DNA from: Megalobrama amblycephala
Taxonomy: Eukaryota > Chordata > Actinopteri > Cypriniformes > Xenocyprididae
Assembly (NCBI RefSeq): GCF_018812025.1
Contig: NC_063044.1
Span: 43,863,330 to 43,927,329 of the forward strand
DNA: 64,000 nt
Direction: 5' to 3'
In this document: piece after piece, positions 45,903 to 56,567 of the stretch
How the letters are laid out: each line of letters begins with the position of its first letter
Position numbering within the stretch: the stretch's first letter is position 1
Translations under genes and position numbers: made by a program
The notes under the pieces: model-generated
The model's database searches: none
Told to the model about the DNA's origin: nothing
The model's input: the letters and a program-made list of their open reading frames with translations, nothing else

Positions 45903-48900
45903 TTAGATCTCTAGCAATCTCTTTCTTCTTCTCCTCGTTGAACGTCTTGGTTCACCTTCCTTCGGATCTTTCCTTGGCTCACTGGCTTCCTTCTCCTCAT
46001 TGACCAGAACGTTCCCCTGGGATGGAGCTGCTTTCAGTCGACTGGCATGGATCCACTGCGGCTGGAAGTCAGTCAGCACTCCTGTTCTCGTCACAGCAAT
46101 CACCGTGGCGGGCCCCAGATATTTCGGCTCACCCAGTTTTGTGGGCTTCAGACACTTTATCAGCACCTGTTGTCCTGGAACGAAAGGATGAGTGGGTTTT
46201 TCTGCAGGAAAAGGGAGAGAGAGAGACACATCACCATTGATGCTATTCAAAGTTTTAATTAGGGAATCCACATAATCCGTGATGATCACCTCCGTGTCAC
46301 CTGTGGAAAAATTGCCAGCGCGACCTCTGACCCATGGGGTCGGGAAAGGTCTACCCATAAGGATTTCAAACGGAGACATCTTTGTTGTTGCTGATGGTGA
46401 CATTCTAATTTCTGTCAATACGGCAGGCAGCAGATCAACCCAATTTCTGCCTGTATCAAGACACGCTTTATTAAGACGATCTTTGATAACCCTATTCATG
46501 TTCTCAACTTGTCCACTAGATGGAGCATGAAATGGGATATGTAATCTCCAGGTAATATTAAGCTCTTTGGCTAACAACTGCATGACTTTGGAAGTGAACG
46601 GTGTTCCATTATCACTATCGATAACCATTGGTATACCAAAACGCGGTATAATGTCCTTAGCCAGAACTTTAACTACCGTCTGTGCATTTTCTTTTCCACA
46701 CGGAAAAGCTTCAGGCCATTTAGAAAATCTGTCAACAATCACAAGCAAATATTTATTATTTCCGCAAGGAGGCATATGCGTAAAATCAATTTGCAAGTGT
46801 TGGAATGGTAGCTCAGGATGTGGTAAAGCGTCATGTTTAGTTGCCTTGTGCTTGTTAGTTTGAGCACACACCAGACAAGCATCCAATATCAACAGAGTAT
46901 TTCTTTGAATATTTGCTATGCAATAAGATCGATTCAACATTTGTATCACTTTCTTTTTTGACACATGTGATACACCATGATAATGTCTACATAGCATAAC
47001 AATCGCAGATGCAGGTAATGCAAGTCTACCCTGTTTGTCTCTCAAGATTCCAACTTGATCTGGTTTTACTTCATTGTCTGACCAGTAAGTCAAATCAGCT
47101 TGCGTAGGGTTAGCTTGTAATATTTTAATGTCCAAATCATTAGTCAATAATGAATTCATCATAGGCACATCTGTGCCCCTTTCGCTTACATGTGGACTTA
47201 ACATTACTTCTTTAGCAGCCCATTTCGCTACTTCATCTACAAATCTGTTTCCTTTGGCTTCATCTGTTTCTCCTGACGTATGTCCTGCTACTTTAATAAC
47301 AGCGAGTTTTGATGGTTGTTGTGCTGCATTAATGAGCTCCGCTACAATACTATGGTGAGCAATTGGCTTTCCATCTGAGGTTTTAAAATTTCTTTCTTCC
47401 CACAATTTAGCAAAATCATGTACTATGCTATACGCATATTTAGAGTCAGTGTATATATTAACACACTGATCTTTTGCCAATTGACAAGCTCTCGTTAAAG
47501 CAATTAATTCTGCAACTTGCGCTGACTTATATGGCAAAGAGTATGCCTCAATTACACGATCAGGTAATTCAACAATAGCATACCCACACAAGTATACATT
47601 ATCATTTGGCTTGAAACAGGATCCATCAATATACCAATTCTTCCCCTCCTCCAGGACAGATGCAGAAACATCTGGCCTGCAGGCAGTCGAAATCTGGATT
47701 CTGTCCAGGCACTCGTGGTCATCACTCTCAAATTCACCTTGCATCAGCAACCTGTGCAAATGTACAGTAGGGCCATGAATAACAGAAGTTGGCTTCAAAA
47801 TCAAATTAGCAGTAGCTAATAATATAGCCTCATAGCCAGAGCGGCGTTGAGCAGTCATATGTTGAGTAGAAATATTACTCATAATGACTCCTACCTGATG
47901 AGAAGTATGCACTATCAATTTATGTGATAACACAATTTTTTCAGCATCTTGCACCATGATCGCCGTGGCAGCCACTGCACGCAAACAAGCAGGAAGTCCC
48001 CTGGCTACTGAATCAAGAGTTTTAGACAAATAAGCTATGGGACGAAAAGTACCCCCATGTTCCTGGGCCAGGATTGCGGCGGCTGTACCCCCACTTTCAT
48101 GCACGTATAAGTGAAAGTCTTGAGAGTAATTTGGGAGGCCGAGTGCAGGAGGTTTCATGAGGGAGGATTTCAAATGTCTGAATGCTTGATCCATCTCAGC
48201 TGTCCATGTAATGTCCTCTGTGTCCCCCAGAGTAGCAGTTCGTAGGATTTTATCATACATGGAACAGTTGGGCACCCATATTCGGCAATAATTAACCAGT
48301 CCCAGGAAGCTTTGCATCTGCTTCCGTGTCGATGGGTGCTTGAAAGTAGCAATAGCTTTCACTCTGTCAGCAGACAATTGCACTTTGCCCTGTGACAGTT
48401 CATGTCCAAGGTACTCGACCCTCCTCTGTACCCACTGTAATTTCTCTCTTGATGCTTTGAAACCAGCCTCTGCCAAAATATTGCAGACAATTTTAGAGGC
48501 AGCAGCACACATGTCCTCAGTTGCACCAGTGATGAGGATGTCATCTGCATATTGAAGCAGACAGGTGTTTGGAGGAAGTTTGGCATTTTTCAGCGTTGCG
48601 TGCACTACAGCAGAGAAAACAGCCGGAGAATCCCTGAACCCTTGTGGGAGTCTTGTCCACGTTAATTGTGAATTTTCCAAGGTAAAAGCAAACAATGGCT
48701 GTGTTTGGCGATCAACAGGAATGCTGAAGAAGGCACTGGAAATATCCAGAACTGTAAAAAATGAATGTTCAGAAGGAATAGAATTAATTATAGTTTGCAC
48801 ATCAGGTACAATAGGAGACAATGGTGTTACTAACTCATTAACTTTTCTCAAATCTTGAGTTAAACGCCAAGAACCATTTGCTTTCTTAATTGGATTAATT

Positions 48901-49553
48901 GGTGTATTATAAGGTGAATGAGTGTGCACCAGGATGCCTTGAGCCAGTAATTTATCAATAACAGGAAGAATACCCTCCACCTTTTCTTTTGAGAGGGGGT
49001 ACTGTTTCTGATACACAGGCTTGTCTGTTATTAGTTTAGCAACATAGGGCTGGACATCAATGAATCCTGCGTCATCCTTATGGGCTGCCCACAACTTAGG
49101 GTTGACGCCCTCAATTTCCTGTTTGAGCTCAGTTGCAGAATCATCCTCAAGGAGAGCATTTCCTGTATCAACAGTGAGAGAAAAGGCTGCAGGAAAAATA
49201 AGTTGTAGAGAGTCAGCATTAAAATTAAGTTGAATACCTAATTTATGTAAGAGATCGCGTCCCAGAAGAGAAAATGGTGAACTCGGTATTATCGCAAAAG
49301 CATGCATTTTAAACAGTGATGGGATATCATTAGAAGTAACTGGAAATGTTGGTGTCATTTCACATCTCACAGGTACACCATTGATTCCCACAGAGTTTAC
49401 ATGTTTTCCTGTAATCGAGCCCTCATAGACAAGAGAGGATAACGATGACATCGACGCCCCCGTATCTATGAGAAAAACATAGGGTTTATGGTCAACATTT
49501 AATTCAATAAATGGCAAAACAGTTGACACATTCGGATAACTCAAAGAAATCAA
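45903..49553 (-). CDS. pol: Retroviral Pro-Pol, ~1216 aa, intact
   Basis: The domains are complete and ordered. The aspartic protease has DTGAS at residues 30-34. The reverse transcriptase has LPQGF at 302-306, a YADD active site at 335-338 and an Asp at 270. RNase H shows D643, E682, D703 and D773. The integrase zinc finger has H859/H863 and C893/C896. The integrase core has D923, D981 and E1017, exactly DD35E. The frame opens at a CTG that overlaps the gag stop, with no ATG; the position given here is the first TTG. Gag and pol are in different frames (pol is -1 relative to gag) with essentially no overlap. How pol is translated is therefore unclear. Confidence 0.92.
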   Translation of the reverse strand: MISLSYPNVSTVLPFIELNVDHKPYVFLIDTGASMSSLSSLVYEGSITGKHVNSVGINGVPVRCEMTPTFPVTSNDIPSLFKMHAFAIIPSSPFSLLGRDLLHKLGIQLNFNADSLQLIFPAAFSLTVDTGNALLEDDSATELKQEIEGVNPKLWAAHKDDAGFIDVQPYVAKLITDKPVYQKQYPLSKEKVEGILPVIDKLLAQGILVHTHSPYNTPINPIKKANGSWRLTQDLRKVNELVTPLSPIVPDVQTIINSIPSEHSFFTVLDISSAFFSIPVDRQTQPLFAFTLENSQLTWTRLPQGFRDSPAVFSAVVHATLKNAKLPPNTCLLQYADDILITGATEDMCAAASKIVCNILAEAGFKASREKLQWVQRRVEYLGHELSQGKVQLSADRVKAIATFKHPSTRKQMQSFLGLVNYCRIWVPNCSMYDKILRTATLGDTEDITWTAEMDQAFRHLKSSLMKPPALGLPNYSQDFHLYVHESGGTAAAILAQEHGGTFRPIAYLSKTLDSVARGLPACLRAVAATAIMVQDAEKIVLSHKLIVHTSHQVGVIMSNISTQHMTAQRRSGYEAILLATANLILKPTSVIHGPTVHLHRLLMQGEFESDDHECLDRIQISTACRPDVSASVLEEGKNWYIDGSCFKPNDNVYLCGYAIVELPDRVIEAYSLPYKSAQVAELIALTRACQLAKDQCVNIYTDSKYAYSIVHDFAKLWEERNFKTSDGKPIAHHSIVAELINAAQQPSKLAVIKVAGHTSGETDEAKGNRFVDEVAKWAAKEVMLSPHVSERGTDVPMMNSLLTNDLDIKILQANPTQADLTYWSDNEVKPDQVGILRDKQGRLALPASAIVMLCRHYHGVSHVSKKKVIQMLNRSYCIANIQRNTLLILDACLVCAQTNKHKATKHDALPHPELPFQHLQIDFTHMPPCGNNKYLLVIVDRFSKWPEAFPCGKENAQTVVKVLAKDIIPRFGIPMVIDSDNGTPFTSKVMQLLAKELNITWRLHIPFHAPSSGQVENMNRVIKDRLNKACLDTGRNWVDLLPAVLTEIRMSPSATTKMSPFEILMGRPFPTPWVRGRAGNFSTGDTEVIITDYVDSLIKTLNSINGDVSLSLPFPAEKPTHPFVPGQQVLIKCLKPTKLGEPKYLGPATVIAVTRTGVLTDFQPQWIHASRLKAAPSQGNVLVNEEKEASEPRKDPKEGEPRRSTRRRRKRLLEI

Positions 49554-49585
49554 TGAAAAATTATCAGAAGAGGGCTCAGTCGAAC

Positions 49586-51022
49586 TCAGTCATTGTTGCC
49601 AGGAAATGGGATACACTGATTTTGTCTGTCAGTCTTTGCAGAAGGGAGCGCAAGTGGGGGCTTTTGCTTCAAGCCACCACCAGAGCCCTTCTTCTTCTGC
49701 TTTTCTGACCTCTGCCTCAAATCCCAAGCCTTTTTCCTACAGTCACGTTCCAGATGTCCTGGCTTGCCACAATAAAAACAGCGTCTCACATTTCCAAATT
49801 GTTGTGGACGAGGATTCACAGCAGCATTCACTTGAAGCATTGCAGGAGTTTTGCCCCTGGAGACATCAAAAGCTCCAGCAGAGGAAAGCTCACGCAAGCG
49901 TCGTCCTAATTCATCAACAGAAATGGTAGTAATATTCGGAGTTGTTATACGAATTAACTGCGCAGTGTCTTTGTTCATATTATTTAGGAACGTATTTAAG
50001 AACAATGGACAATTTTGTTCAATAGGAATCGCAGATTCCTCAACCCATGCATGTTTAAATCTATTAAAGAATGCAACAGGGCTTTCACCAGTTCTCTGTT
50101 TGGTATTGGCTGCATGCGAGATGTCTTGTTTAGCAGAAGACACTTTTAACAAAAAGGCAGTCAATTGCTTGAAAAAATCTTTAAGTTTACCTGAGCTGGC
50201 CCAAATCCAATCACCTGCTTCGTCCTCATCTTCCTCCGAATCAGTAATTAGAAGCACTCGTGAAGGTTTAGACAAATCAAGGGGCTTCGAATCTCCAGCT
50301 TTCTGAGATACAACACGACGAACAGGCGGTGTATCGTAGATGGGGTTTAAATAATAAACTTCTTCAATCATTTCCTCCTCTGTGATTTCCGCAGGCAGTG
50401 TTTTAGTCAAAATAAAACGATAATCTCGTCCCGTCAATTGACTGTAGGCAGTTAACCGTTGCAGCACTGCCACAAATTGATGTGGTGACTTAGCCGGATC
50501 AGGCAGATCTTTGCAAATAGCCACTGCCTCCGTAACACTCAGAGGAGTAATTTTGTAACCATCTGGAAGCTGTACAAACGGAAAAACTTCAGTTGTGGAC
50601 GGCAACTGCGGATACAATCGATTGGTCAAGGGCTTTGGAATTTCAGCAGAAACAACACATTCATATGGAGGAAGAGACGCATCAGGTTTCAGCTGAGACT
50701 GAGAGAGAGAGCTGTCTTGTTTTTTCAACTCTGAACCCTTATCCCAATAAGTTTTCATCTTCATCCAAACTTTATACGCATCTTTCATATAATCAATTGG
50801 CCATCCTGGGTCACCCCAAGAACCAAAGATCATATCTTTTGCAGCACACATATCTTCATCTTTAAAAGAACCATCGCGGGGAAACGGATCTAATTGTATT
50901 TTCCCTTCTGACCATCCCGCGAGATTAGAGATATAGGGTTCTGTAAAAAACGCTTTATTATTGCGATTCATGAAATCCCTCGGGGTTTCCCCCATCAACG
51001 GTCGACTAATCGTTTCACCCAT
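49586..51022 (-). CDS. gag: Retroviral Gag, 478 aa, intact
   Basis: It starts MGETIS, with Gly2 as a myristoylation candidate. A matrix-like N-terminal part and a proline-rich middle follow, then a capsid-like helical region. One zinc knuckle CFYCGKPGHLERDC lies at residues 415-428, and the C-terminal tail is basic (KQKKKGSGGG). One CCHC knuckle is the usual gammaretroviral number. It ends at a TGA (49586-49588). The ATG at 51020-51022 is the first in the leader, about 430 bp after the primer site. Confidence 0.92.
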   Translation of the reverse strand: MGETISRPLMGETPRDFMNRNNKAFFTEPYISNLAGWSEGKIQLDPFPRDGSFKDEDMCAAKDMIFGSWGDPGWPIDYMKDAYKVWMKMKTYWDKGSELKKQDSSLSQSQLKPDASLPPYECVVSAEIPKPLTNRLYPQLPSTTEVFPFVQLPDGYKITPLSVTEAVAICKDLPDPAKSPHQFVAVLQRLTAYSQLTGRDYRFILTKTLPAEITEEEMIEEVYYLNPIYDTPPVRRVVSQKAGDSKPLDLSKPSRVLLITDSEEDEDEAGDWIWASSGKLKDFFKQLTAFLLKVSSAKQDISHAANTKQRTGESPVAFFNRFKHAWVEESAIPIEQNCPLFLNTFLNNMNKDTAQLIRITTPNITTISVDELGRRLRELSSAGAFDVSRGKTPAMLQVNAAVNPRPQQFGNVRRCFYCGKPGHLERDCRKKAWDLRQRSEKQKKKGSGGGLKQKPPLALPSAKTDRQNQCIPFPGNND

Positions 51023-51435
51023 TTAAAACAGCCAACAAAGATCTCTCCTTTGCTTAAAGAAAAGCCTTACAATTTCAGACAAAATACAAATTAAAGTCTG
51101 CAGCTTTATATTAACTTTTTAGTATTTTTAGCAAAAAGAAAAATTTTAAATTCAGTATTATTCATTCAACCGCCAACAAGGACCTGAGGATATCACCATG
51201 AAATGGACTAAGAGAGAGAGAAAAATTTTCAACTCAAACTCATCTATTCCCTTCCCACGTATATAATCCGTGAGGATAACACCAAAAAATGAAAGGGTGA
51301 TCAATCCTCTTTCACTCTTCCCGCATTTATCTAAATACGAGGATATCCACTTTTAACAAATATGAAAAAGTGCGGCACAAAAATACAAGGATCAATTTCT
51401 CAACAGACAGTAAGATGCACTTAAGCATTTTATTT

Positions 51436-51444
51436 CTTACCTGT
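51436..51444 (-). promoter_or_regulatory. Major splice donor candidate of the provirus
   Basis: The minus strand reads ACAG/GTAAG, a consensus donor, 10-15 bases after the primer site. It is the expected source of the env mRNA leader. Confidence 0.6.
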
Positions 51445-51452
51445 CTGGAGAA

Positions 51453-51470
51453 ATCCCGGACGAGCCCCCA
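51453..51470 (-). promoter_or_regulatory. Primer-binding site, tRNA-Pro type
   Basis: Read on the minus strand the 18 bases are TGGGGGCTCGTCCGGGAT, the tRNA-Pro site known from murine-leukaemia-type retroviruses. It lies three bases from the LTR edge. Confidence 0.93.
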
Positions 51471-51473
51471 AAT

Positions 51474-51936
51474 TGTTAGGTTTTTGCTCCTAATTCGTGC
51501 CTCATCCCAGACCTTTTATTTGGCAATTGAATGAGCAATCACTCAGTGCTGAGGGAGAATATAGTCTCATTTTATTGATAAGAAAAGAGAGAATATATAG
51601 AAAGAGTACAAGGGGTGTAGTATAGTTTCAGCCAATGAGAAAGAAAATACATCATATAGATCATGTTATAGGAATGTGATACATATAGAAAAACAAGTCT
51701 AAATATGGTCATCTATTGGTCAGGTACCCATGAGGTCCCTTAGCATCCCAAGGACCTTCTCCTAAGCAGGGACCATTCCCTGTTTCACATTTACTCCTAG
51801 TAGAGCCTTATATGGAAATGGTTCTGGTACATAGAAAACCATATGTTTAAAACATAGTATACAACTTTGACAGAGGAAAAAAAAAGGAGCCTCAGTCCAC
51901 ATACTTTCAATGCTGAGACCAACATAAAATCTATCA
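51474..51936 (-). repeat. 5' LTR of the endogenous retrovirus
   Basis: It is the same length as the 3' LTR and differs at 51645 only, by my reading. It drives transcription toward lower coordinates, the same direction as all VH segments here. Confidence 0.93.
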
Positions 51937-52032
51937 CAGACAGTGCCCTCTATTGTAATATCAGCTGTATTCTCATTAAAAATAATTTCTAGATAAACTC
52001 TAAAAATAAACTTTAATGAGACTGCACACAGC

Positions 52033-52063
52033 AAAAAGAAAGAAAGAAAGAAAGAAAGAAAGA
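52033..52063. repeat. (GAAA)n microsatellite
   Basis: A run of seven or so gaaa units lies between the provirus and the next VH segment. A second simple tract, a long A run, lies near 52316-52338. Confidence 0.9.
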
Positions 52064-52400
52064 GACAGTTCATAGAAGTTACAAGAGGAACAAATTTTTT
52101 AGAAATGTCTTTCATGTGGCTTCTAATGAACTAGTTGCATTTAAGTCAAAAATGTTTTTTAATCTAATTGAACCCACTTGACTGTCTTAGGTTACAGCAG
52201 GGTTACACCAACAGAGAAAGGTCTGCAGCTCATTTCTCAAACATTTGTTTGGCTGGAAAACACTGATGTTTCACACTTGTACAATATAAAAAAATAAATA
52301 AATTATGTCATTCAGAAAAAAAAAAAAAAAAAAAAAAACATTTGAAAAGTTATTTTTGTGTTCCTATATGGGGACTTTCTCTAATTCTTTTCATTCAAGA

Positions 52401-52907
52401 TGTTTTTGAACAAAGCTGCTTGTGGTTTGTGTCACTGTGACTCTCTGGCGCAGTAATACACAGCTGTGTCCTCAGTCTGCATATTCTGTCCTTGTAGAGT
52501 CACTGTGCTGCTGGAAGTGTCTCTGCTAACTTGATATCTACTTTTCAGTTTATCACTGTAATATGTGTTACCATCACCACATATCTCTCCGACCCATTCC
52601 AGAGCTTTTCCTGCAGCCTGTCGTATGAAGTCAGTGCAGTAGCTGCTGTCAGTCACTGAATATCCAGAGATCTTACAGGACAGAGTCAAAACTTGACCAG
52701 GCCTTAAGACCACAGAATCAGTCTGGGTCAGTTCAACACAGTGGACACCTGGAGAAACAAATATGGACTGACATGTTAGATACATGGAAATATTTTGTAT
52801 AAAAATGTTTATAAAAAACATTATTATAAATTATTTCTATAAAAGTATGAAGACTTACGAGGGACAGCTGCTAGCAGCAGAAACAACAAGAGAGATGAGG
52901 AGACCAT
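52401..52907 (-). CDS. Immunoglobulin heavy-chain V segment with unusual cysteines and W41F (VH-c)
   Basis: The leader from the ATG at 52905-52907 reads MVSSSLLLFLLLAAVP and splices at ctcgtaag. The V exon begins GVHCVELTQTDSVVL and continues LTLSCKISGYSV. Then comes TDSSYCTDFIRQAAGKALEW, where the invariant framework-2 tryptophan is replaced by phenylalanine. The second half is EICGDGNTYYSDKLKSRYQV and ends [12 protein letters not shown]. There is one extra cysteine in CDR1, one in CDR2 and one at the start of framework 1. The signal is intact: CACAGTG (52433-52439), 23 bp spacer, TCAAAAACA (52401-52409). A perfect octamer (ATTTGCAT on the plus strand) lies at 52975-52982. It is open throughout. 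A relic of the same family lies at 59040-59180. Confidence 0.9.
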
Positions 52908-52974
52908 GGTGTGAGAAATGAGAGAGCAATCTGCTTCTTTTCATCTAAATACTAAAATAAAGAGGAAGTGGAAT

Positions 52975-52982
52975 ATTTGCAT
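52975..52982 (-). promoter_or_regulatory. Immunoglobulin octamer upstream of VH-c
   Basis: It reads ATGCAAAT on the minus strand, 68 bp before the start codon, the normal position for the Oct-factor site of V promoters. Confidence 0.8.
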
Positions 52983-53880
52983 AGAGTTCAGAGCAAAACT
53001 TAGCATGCAGCAATCAGGTTGCAGAATGAAAATCTGTCACAAATGTTTCATACCAAAAAGAGTGAGTTGATGAAAACTATTGGCACACATTAAGGGAACA
53101 GAAGCACAAAGGAAGATGCATGCAATAAAAGAAAGCAGATGCTTATTAATGACACCTGCTGATTATTAAATATACACATAGTCTAATTTTTGCTCTTCAC
53201 ATCACCAAACAACATTATGCTACTAGTGTATTAAGAGAGACAGCAGCCAATGAGGATTCTCTCTGATGTTTAGTGAAACGCTGCTGCTGTATCTGAAATT
53301 GCATACGGTAACACTTTATTTCGTTGGTTCACTTTAGACATTATACTGACTATAAGTAACTTTGACAGCTTATTCTACTAACCCTAACACCTAACCCTAA
53401 ACTATCAGTTTACTAACAGTCTACTAATATTTTGATGAGAGTTAGTTGATATGTAGTTGCAAAGTTTCTTAGATAGTAGAGTGTCTAAAGTAAAGTAAAG
53501 CGTGATCTTCGCATATTTCCCTACTATATAATAGTTAAAAAAACAGTATGTGAAAAGTGTAGTATGTCTAAATTGACAGTAGTCATAAAAAGTAGACAAA
53601 AGTATCCGGATAACCTACAAAATTCTGAGGTGCACATCCAGTGGACTCTTTACTATCCCATGAAGCCACAGGAGAGGATTTGTGAACGCCAGTGAATTGA
53701 CCAACTCACGCTGGTAGGTCACATGACAATGACAACATGGCAAATGTAGTACGTCTGGATTGCATTCATTCTGCACACAATCAAACATACAGAATTTACT
53801 TTTTTAACATTTGTAAAGTAATTACTTGTTCAAAACAAGTACCTACTCAGAGGGCCTGCAACGTTTTCTCACACTACCAA
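52983..53880. other. No gene; repeat-like tracts
   Basis: The stretch 53300-53500 begins gtaacactttatttcgttgg and ends with taaagtaaagcgtg, in the style of a common fish repeat. The rest shows nothing. Confidence 0.45.
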
Positions 53881-53889
53881 TTCATACAT

Positions 53890-54148
53890 GTTTTACGAGA
53901 TGGCTAATTCGTACGAATTCATACGACCTCACTCATACGACCTCCCTCATACGAATTCATATGATTTGTATAAACCCCAGTGACGGGTAAGATTAGGGGC
54001 GGGGTTAGGGGTAGATAATTCGTACGAATTTATATGAATTTGGCAAATCGTAAAATACATACAAATTTGCAAAAAAGATACAAATTCGTATGAGTGAGGG
54101 TGTACAAATTCGTTCGAAATAGCCACCTTGTAAAATACGTACGAATTG
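53890..54148. mobile_element. MITE rich in tacgaatt palindromes
   Basis: The left arm ttttacgagatggctaattcg and the right arm, which reads ttttacaaggtggctatttcg on the other strand, are inverted. The interior repeats tcgtacgaattcat-type palindromic words. No protein is present. Confidence 0.6.
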
Positions 54149-54249
54149 CCATGAGATCGGGTCTCAATACCCACACTTGTGGACCTGCACCTAATGACAA
54201 CCACAATAGCCCTAAATGTCAGCAGAGACCATGCAACTAGATGAGCCCT

Positions 54250-54850
54250 AGAGACAGATCCCTGTGAAGACTTTGTCGATACGACAGCCATCGGCACAAA
54301 TCCTCAACAAAGACCACCAGAATCAGTCAAGTCTTCTGTACAGACCTCTATGGCCAGCTTCGACTCCTGCCCTCCATACTGTATGTCAGTGTGATGTATC
54401 CCAAACTAAATTTTCTGAGTGATACCAGTCCACAGTCTGACTTGTGATGCAGCCCTGAATCATGATCACACCATGTTGGTTTGTTTGGCCAGAAGAGGAC
54501 TGGTCGCCCAACTGAGCCTGCTTTCTTTTTTCTCTTTCTGTTTTTTTTCTGTCACCGATGGAGTTTGGGTTCCTTGCCACTGTCTCCTCTGGGTTGCTTA
54601 GTTGGGGACACGTAATATTCAGCAATATTTTTGACTGTTCTGACACTATTGGATGAGAACTGAGCTGAGCTGGATGATGAGCTGAGCTGGCTGTTTTCTC
54701 CAGCGCTGATATATAGCTGAACTGAACTCATTTCATATTTCATGATCTTTACACAGTTATTGAACAGAACTGAATCAACATTGAACTGTCTTCAGCTGAA
54801 CAATGACACTATTTTGTTTTTAGAGCTGCTTTACAGCAGAATTTAACTTT
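54250..54850. repeat. Dispersed fish repeat
   Basis: The segment around 54480-54610 (ccaactgagcctgctttct... to gtttgggttccttgccactg) is a sequence I recognise as recurrent in teleost genomes. Its short open frame (54419-54601) is part of the repeat. The class is not determined. Confidence 0.5.
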
Positions 54851-55523
54851 AATTACTTTTCCAGGGTCGGTCCGAATGTTTCTTATTGCACAAACGTTCC
54901 ATTCCGTGCCAATCCAGGCCAGCTGGTACGGTTACAGTTTCATTTTCCACCGCGAGGCTGATAACGGCCGCTCTTTGAAGTGTAATATAAAAGCCTCAGT
55001 CGTTGCCTTGGTAACGCAACAGTTTACTGATGATATGAGATGTAAAATAACTATCGCGTTATGGAGGAAAATCAAATGTTTCTTTTAACTTTATTATTAA
55101 TTTGTGTTTACGTCATGCAAGTAGAGCACTAGCCAGCTACAGAGAGAAGCCAGACAACAGACGAGTGACCAATCCTGAGTGGCGACGTCACATCATGGAT
55201 TCTACCAGCACAATTCAGCTTAGACAACCGTGCCGAGAATTGCAGAAAGTTAGATTAATTAAATATTACACATAATTTGGTAGTCAAATGTAAAGTGTTG
55301 CACATGTAATTGGTGCAAGGATGAGTATATATATTTTATAAAAATACACTTAATTAGAAACATCACCATTACTAAATTGTGCTGTCTGTTGCATAGGGAC
55401 CAACACTTAGAAGTTTACTTAAATGTACAATGTATTATGTGTTAAATGTACAAAAAGTGCAAGTATAGCTCTGTAAAAACTTTACTTACAATTTTACAGC
55501 ACTATGTTGTAATTGTGTCTTGA

Positions 55524-56567
55524 GGCATCTTTACACAGAAAAAGCGGCACAGAAACCAACTCTGAAGCGGCATAATACCACAAAAATGTGCATTTACACA
55601 GAACGTTTAATGCTGTTCTGAAGCGGCATAAATGCATTTGCATAGGAATTAAAATGGCGCGAAACAATGCTTTGAACATAAGTATTTCAAAACTAACAGT
55701 TTTAACAAAATTAATTTAAAAATAAATAATAAACAATGAAATATAACTCGAAATAAAAAAAATACAAAAATTTAAAGTAGTAAACTGCGTGCTATATCTC
55801 ACGCTTTGATGTTTGTCGTAATAAAAATTGAACGTAACAAAAAATTATACATTATTACACCGGGTAGTTCACAACAGGGTTAAAAGAGGTCGAACATTTT
55901 TTTTTTTTTTTTTTCAAAGAGACAGAAACAACAAATGATGCTAGCATTTGCGTGTATCAGGCAGCAGCAGATCACCAAGACCGTCGTGTGTGGGTGAAAT
56001 ATCGTCCTCAAGGAGATGATTTTTGGAATATAATATAACAGTACACAATCACAGTGACGCCGATTGTGTTAAGCATTTACCTTATCTGAGAAAAATGTAG
56101 CAGCGCGTTGATCTGACAGTCTCTTCATGGGAAGATTACAAACGGCGAAAGCCAATTGATGACACACGACGATTCTCTGCTGTTATTTTGGTGGTTTTGC
56201 TTCACGATGTGAGTACAGGACTCTTTTACTTCAATGCCCCTTGTTGGAAGACATTATTTTTATTATTTGCCCTAAGTTATACGTTTCGTCTCCTGCTTCT
56301 TGAATCTCGCGCCGCCTGAGCTGACTGGAATGCTTTTGGTTGTCATGACAATGACGTAGTTTAGAGCGGCTATATTCCGTGTTCATTTACACTGAACCAG
56401 AACAGTATCAGACTCGCCTTTGATACTAGGGGCTGAGGTGGGTCAGACCCGGCGTATTTTAGGTTTTCTTTAACACGGCATTGCGTCTTTACACTGAATT
56501 CTGAGCAGGTAACGTTACAGACCCGTTTCAGAACAGCCATAAATCGGCTGTGTAAAGATGCTTTTAC
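55524..56567. mobile_element. Non-autonomous DNA transposon with gcatctttacacag termini
   Basis: The left end gaggcatctttacacagaaaaa (near 55522) and the right end ctgtgtaaagatgcttt (to about 56567) are inverted. The words gaagcggcataa and ggctgtgtaaag recur inside. There is no transposase frame. Confidence 0.65.

Larger units (their letters stand above)
43821..51936 (-). mobile_element. Full-length endogenous retrovirus (gamma-type Env), apparently intact
   Basis: Two 463 bp LTRs (43821-44283 and 51474-51936) differ at a single position that I can see (43992 g against 51645 a). A 5 bp target duplication CAGAC flanks the provirus (43816-43820 and 51937-51941). In order on the minus strand: 5' LTR, primer site for tRNA-Pro (51453-51470), splice donor (51440), gag, pol, env, polypurine tract, 3' LTR. 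All three genes are open from start to stop. Near-identical LTRs mean a very recent insertion, and the provirus may be polymorphic in the population. It lies 464 bp from the recombination signal of the VH segment at 52401 and in the same orientation. Confidence 0.95.

Noticed and set aside
46000..46863. Several plus-strand open frames opposite pol
   Set aside because: They are antisense shadows of the intact retroviral pol and have no independent features.
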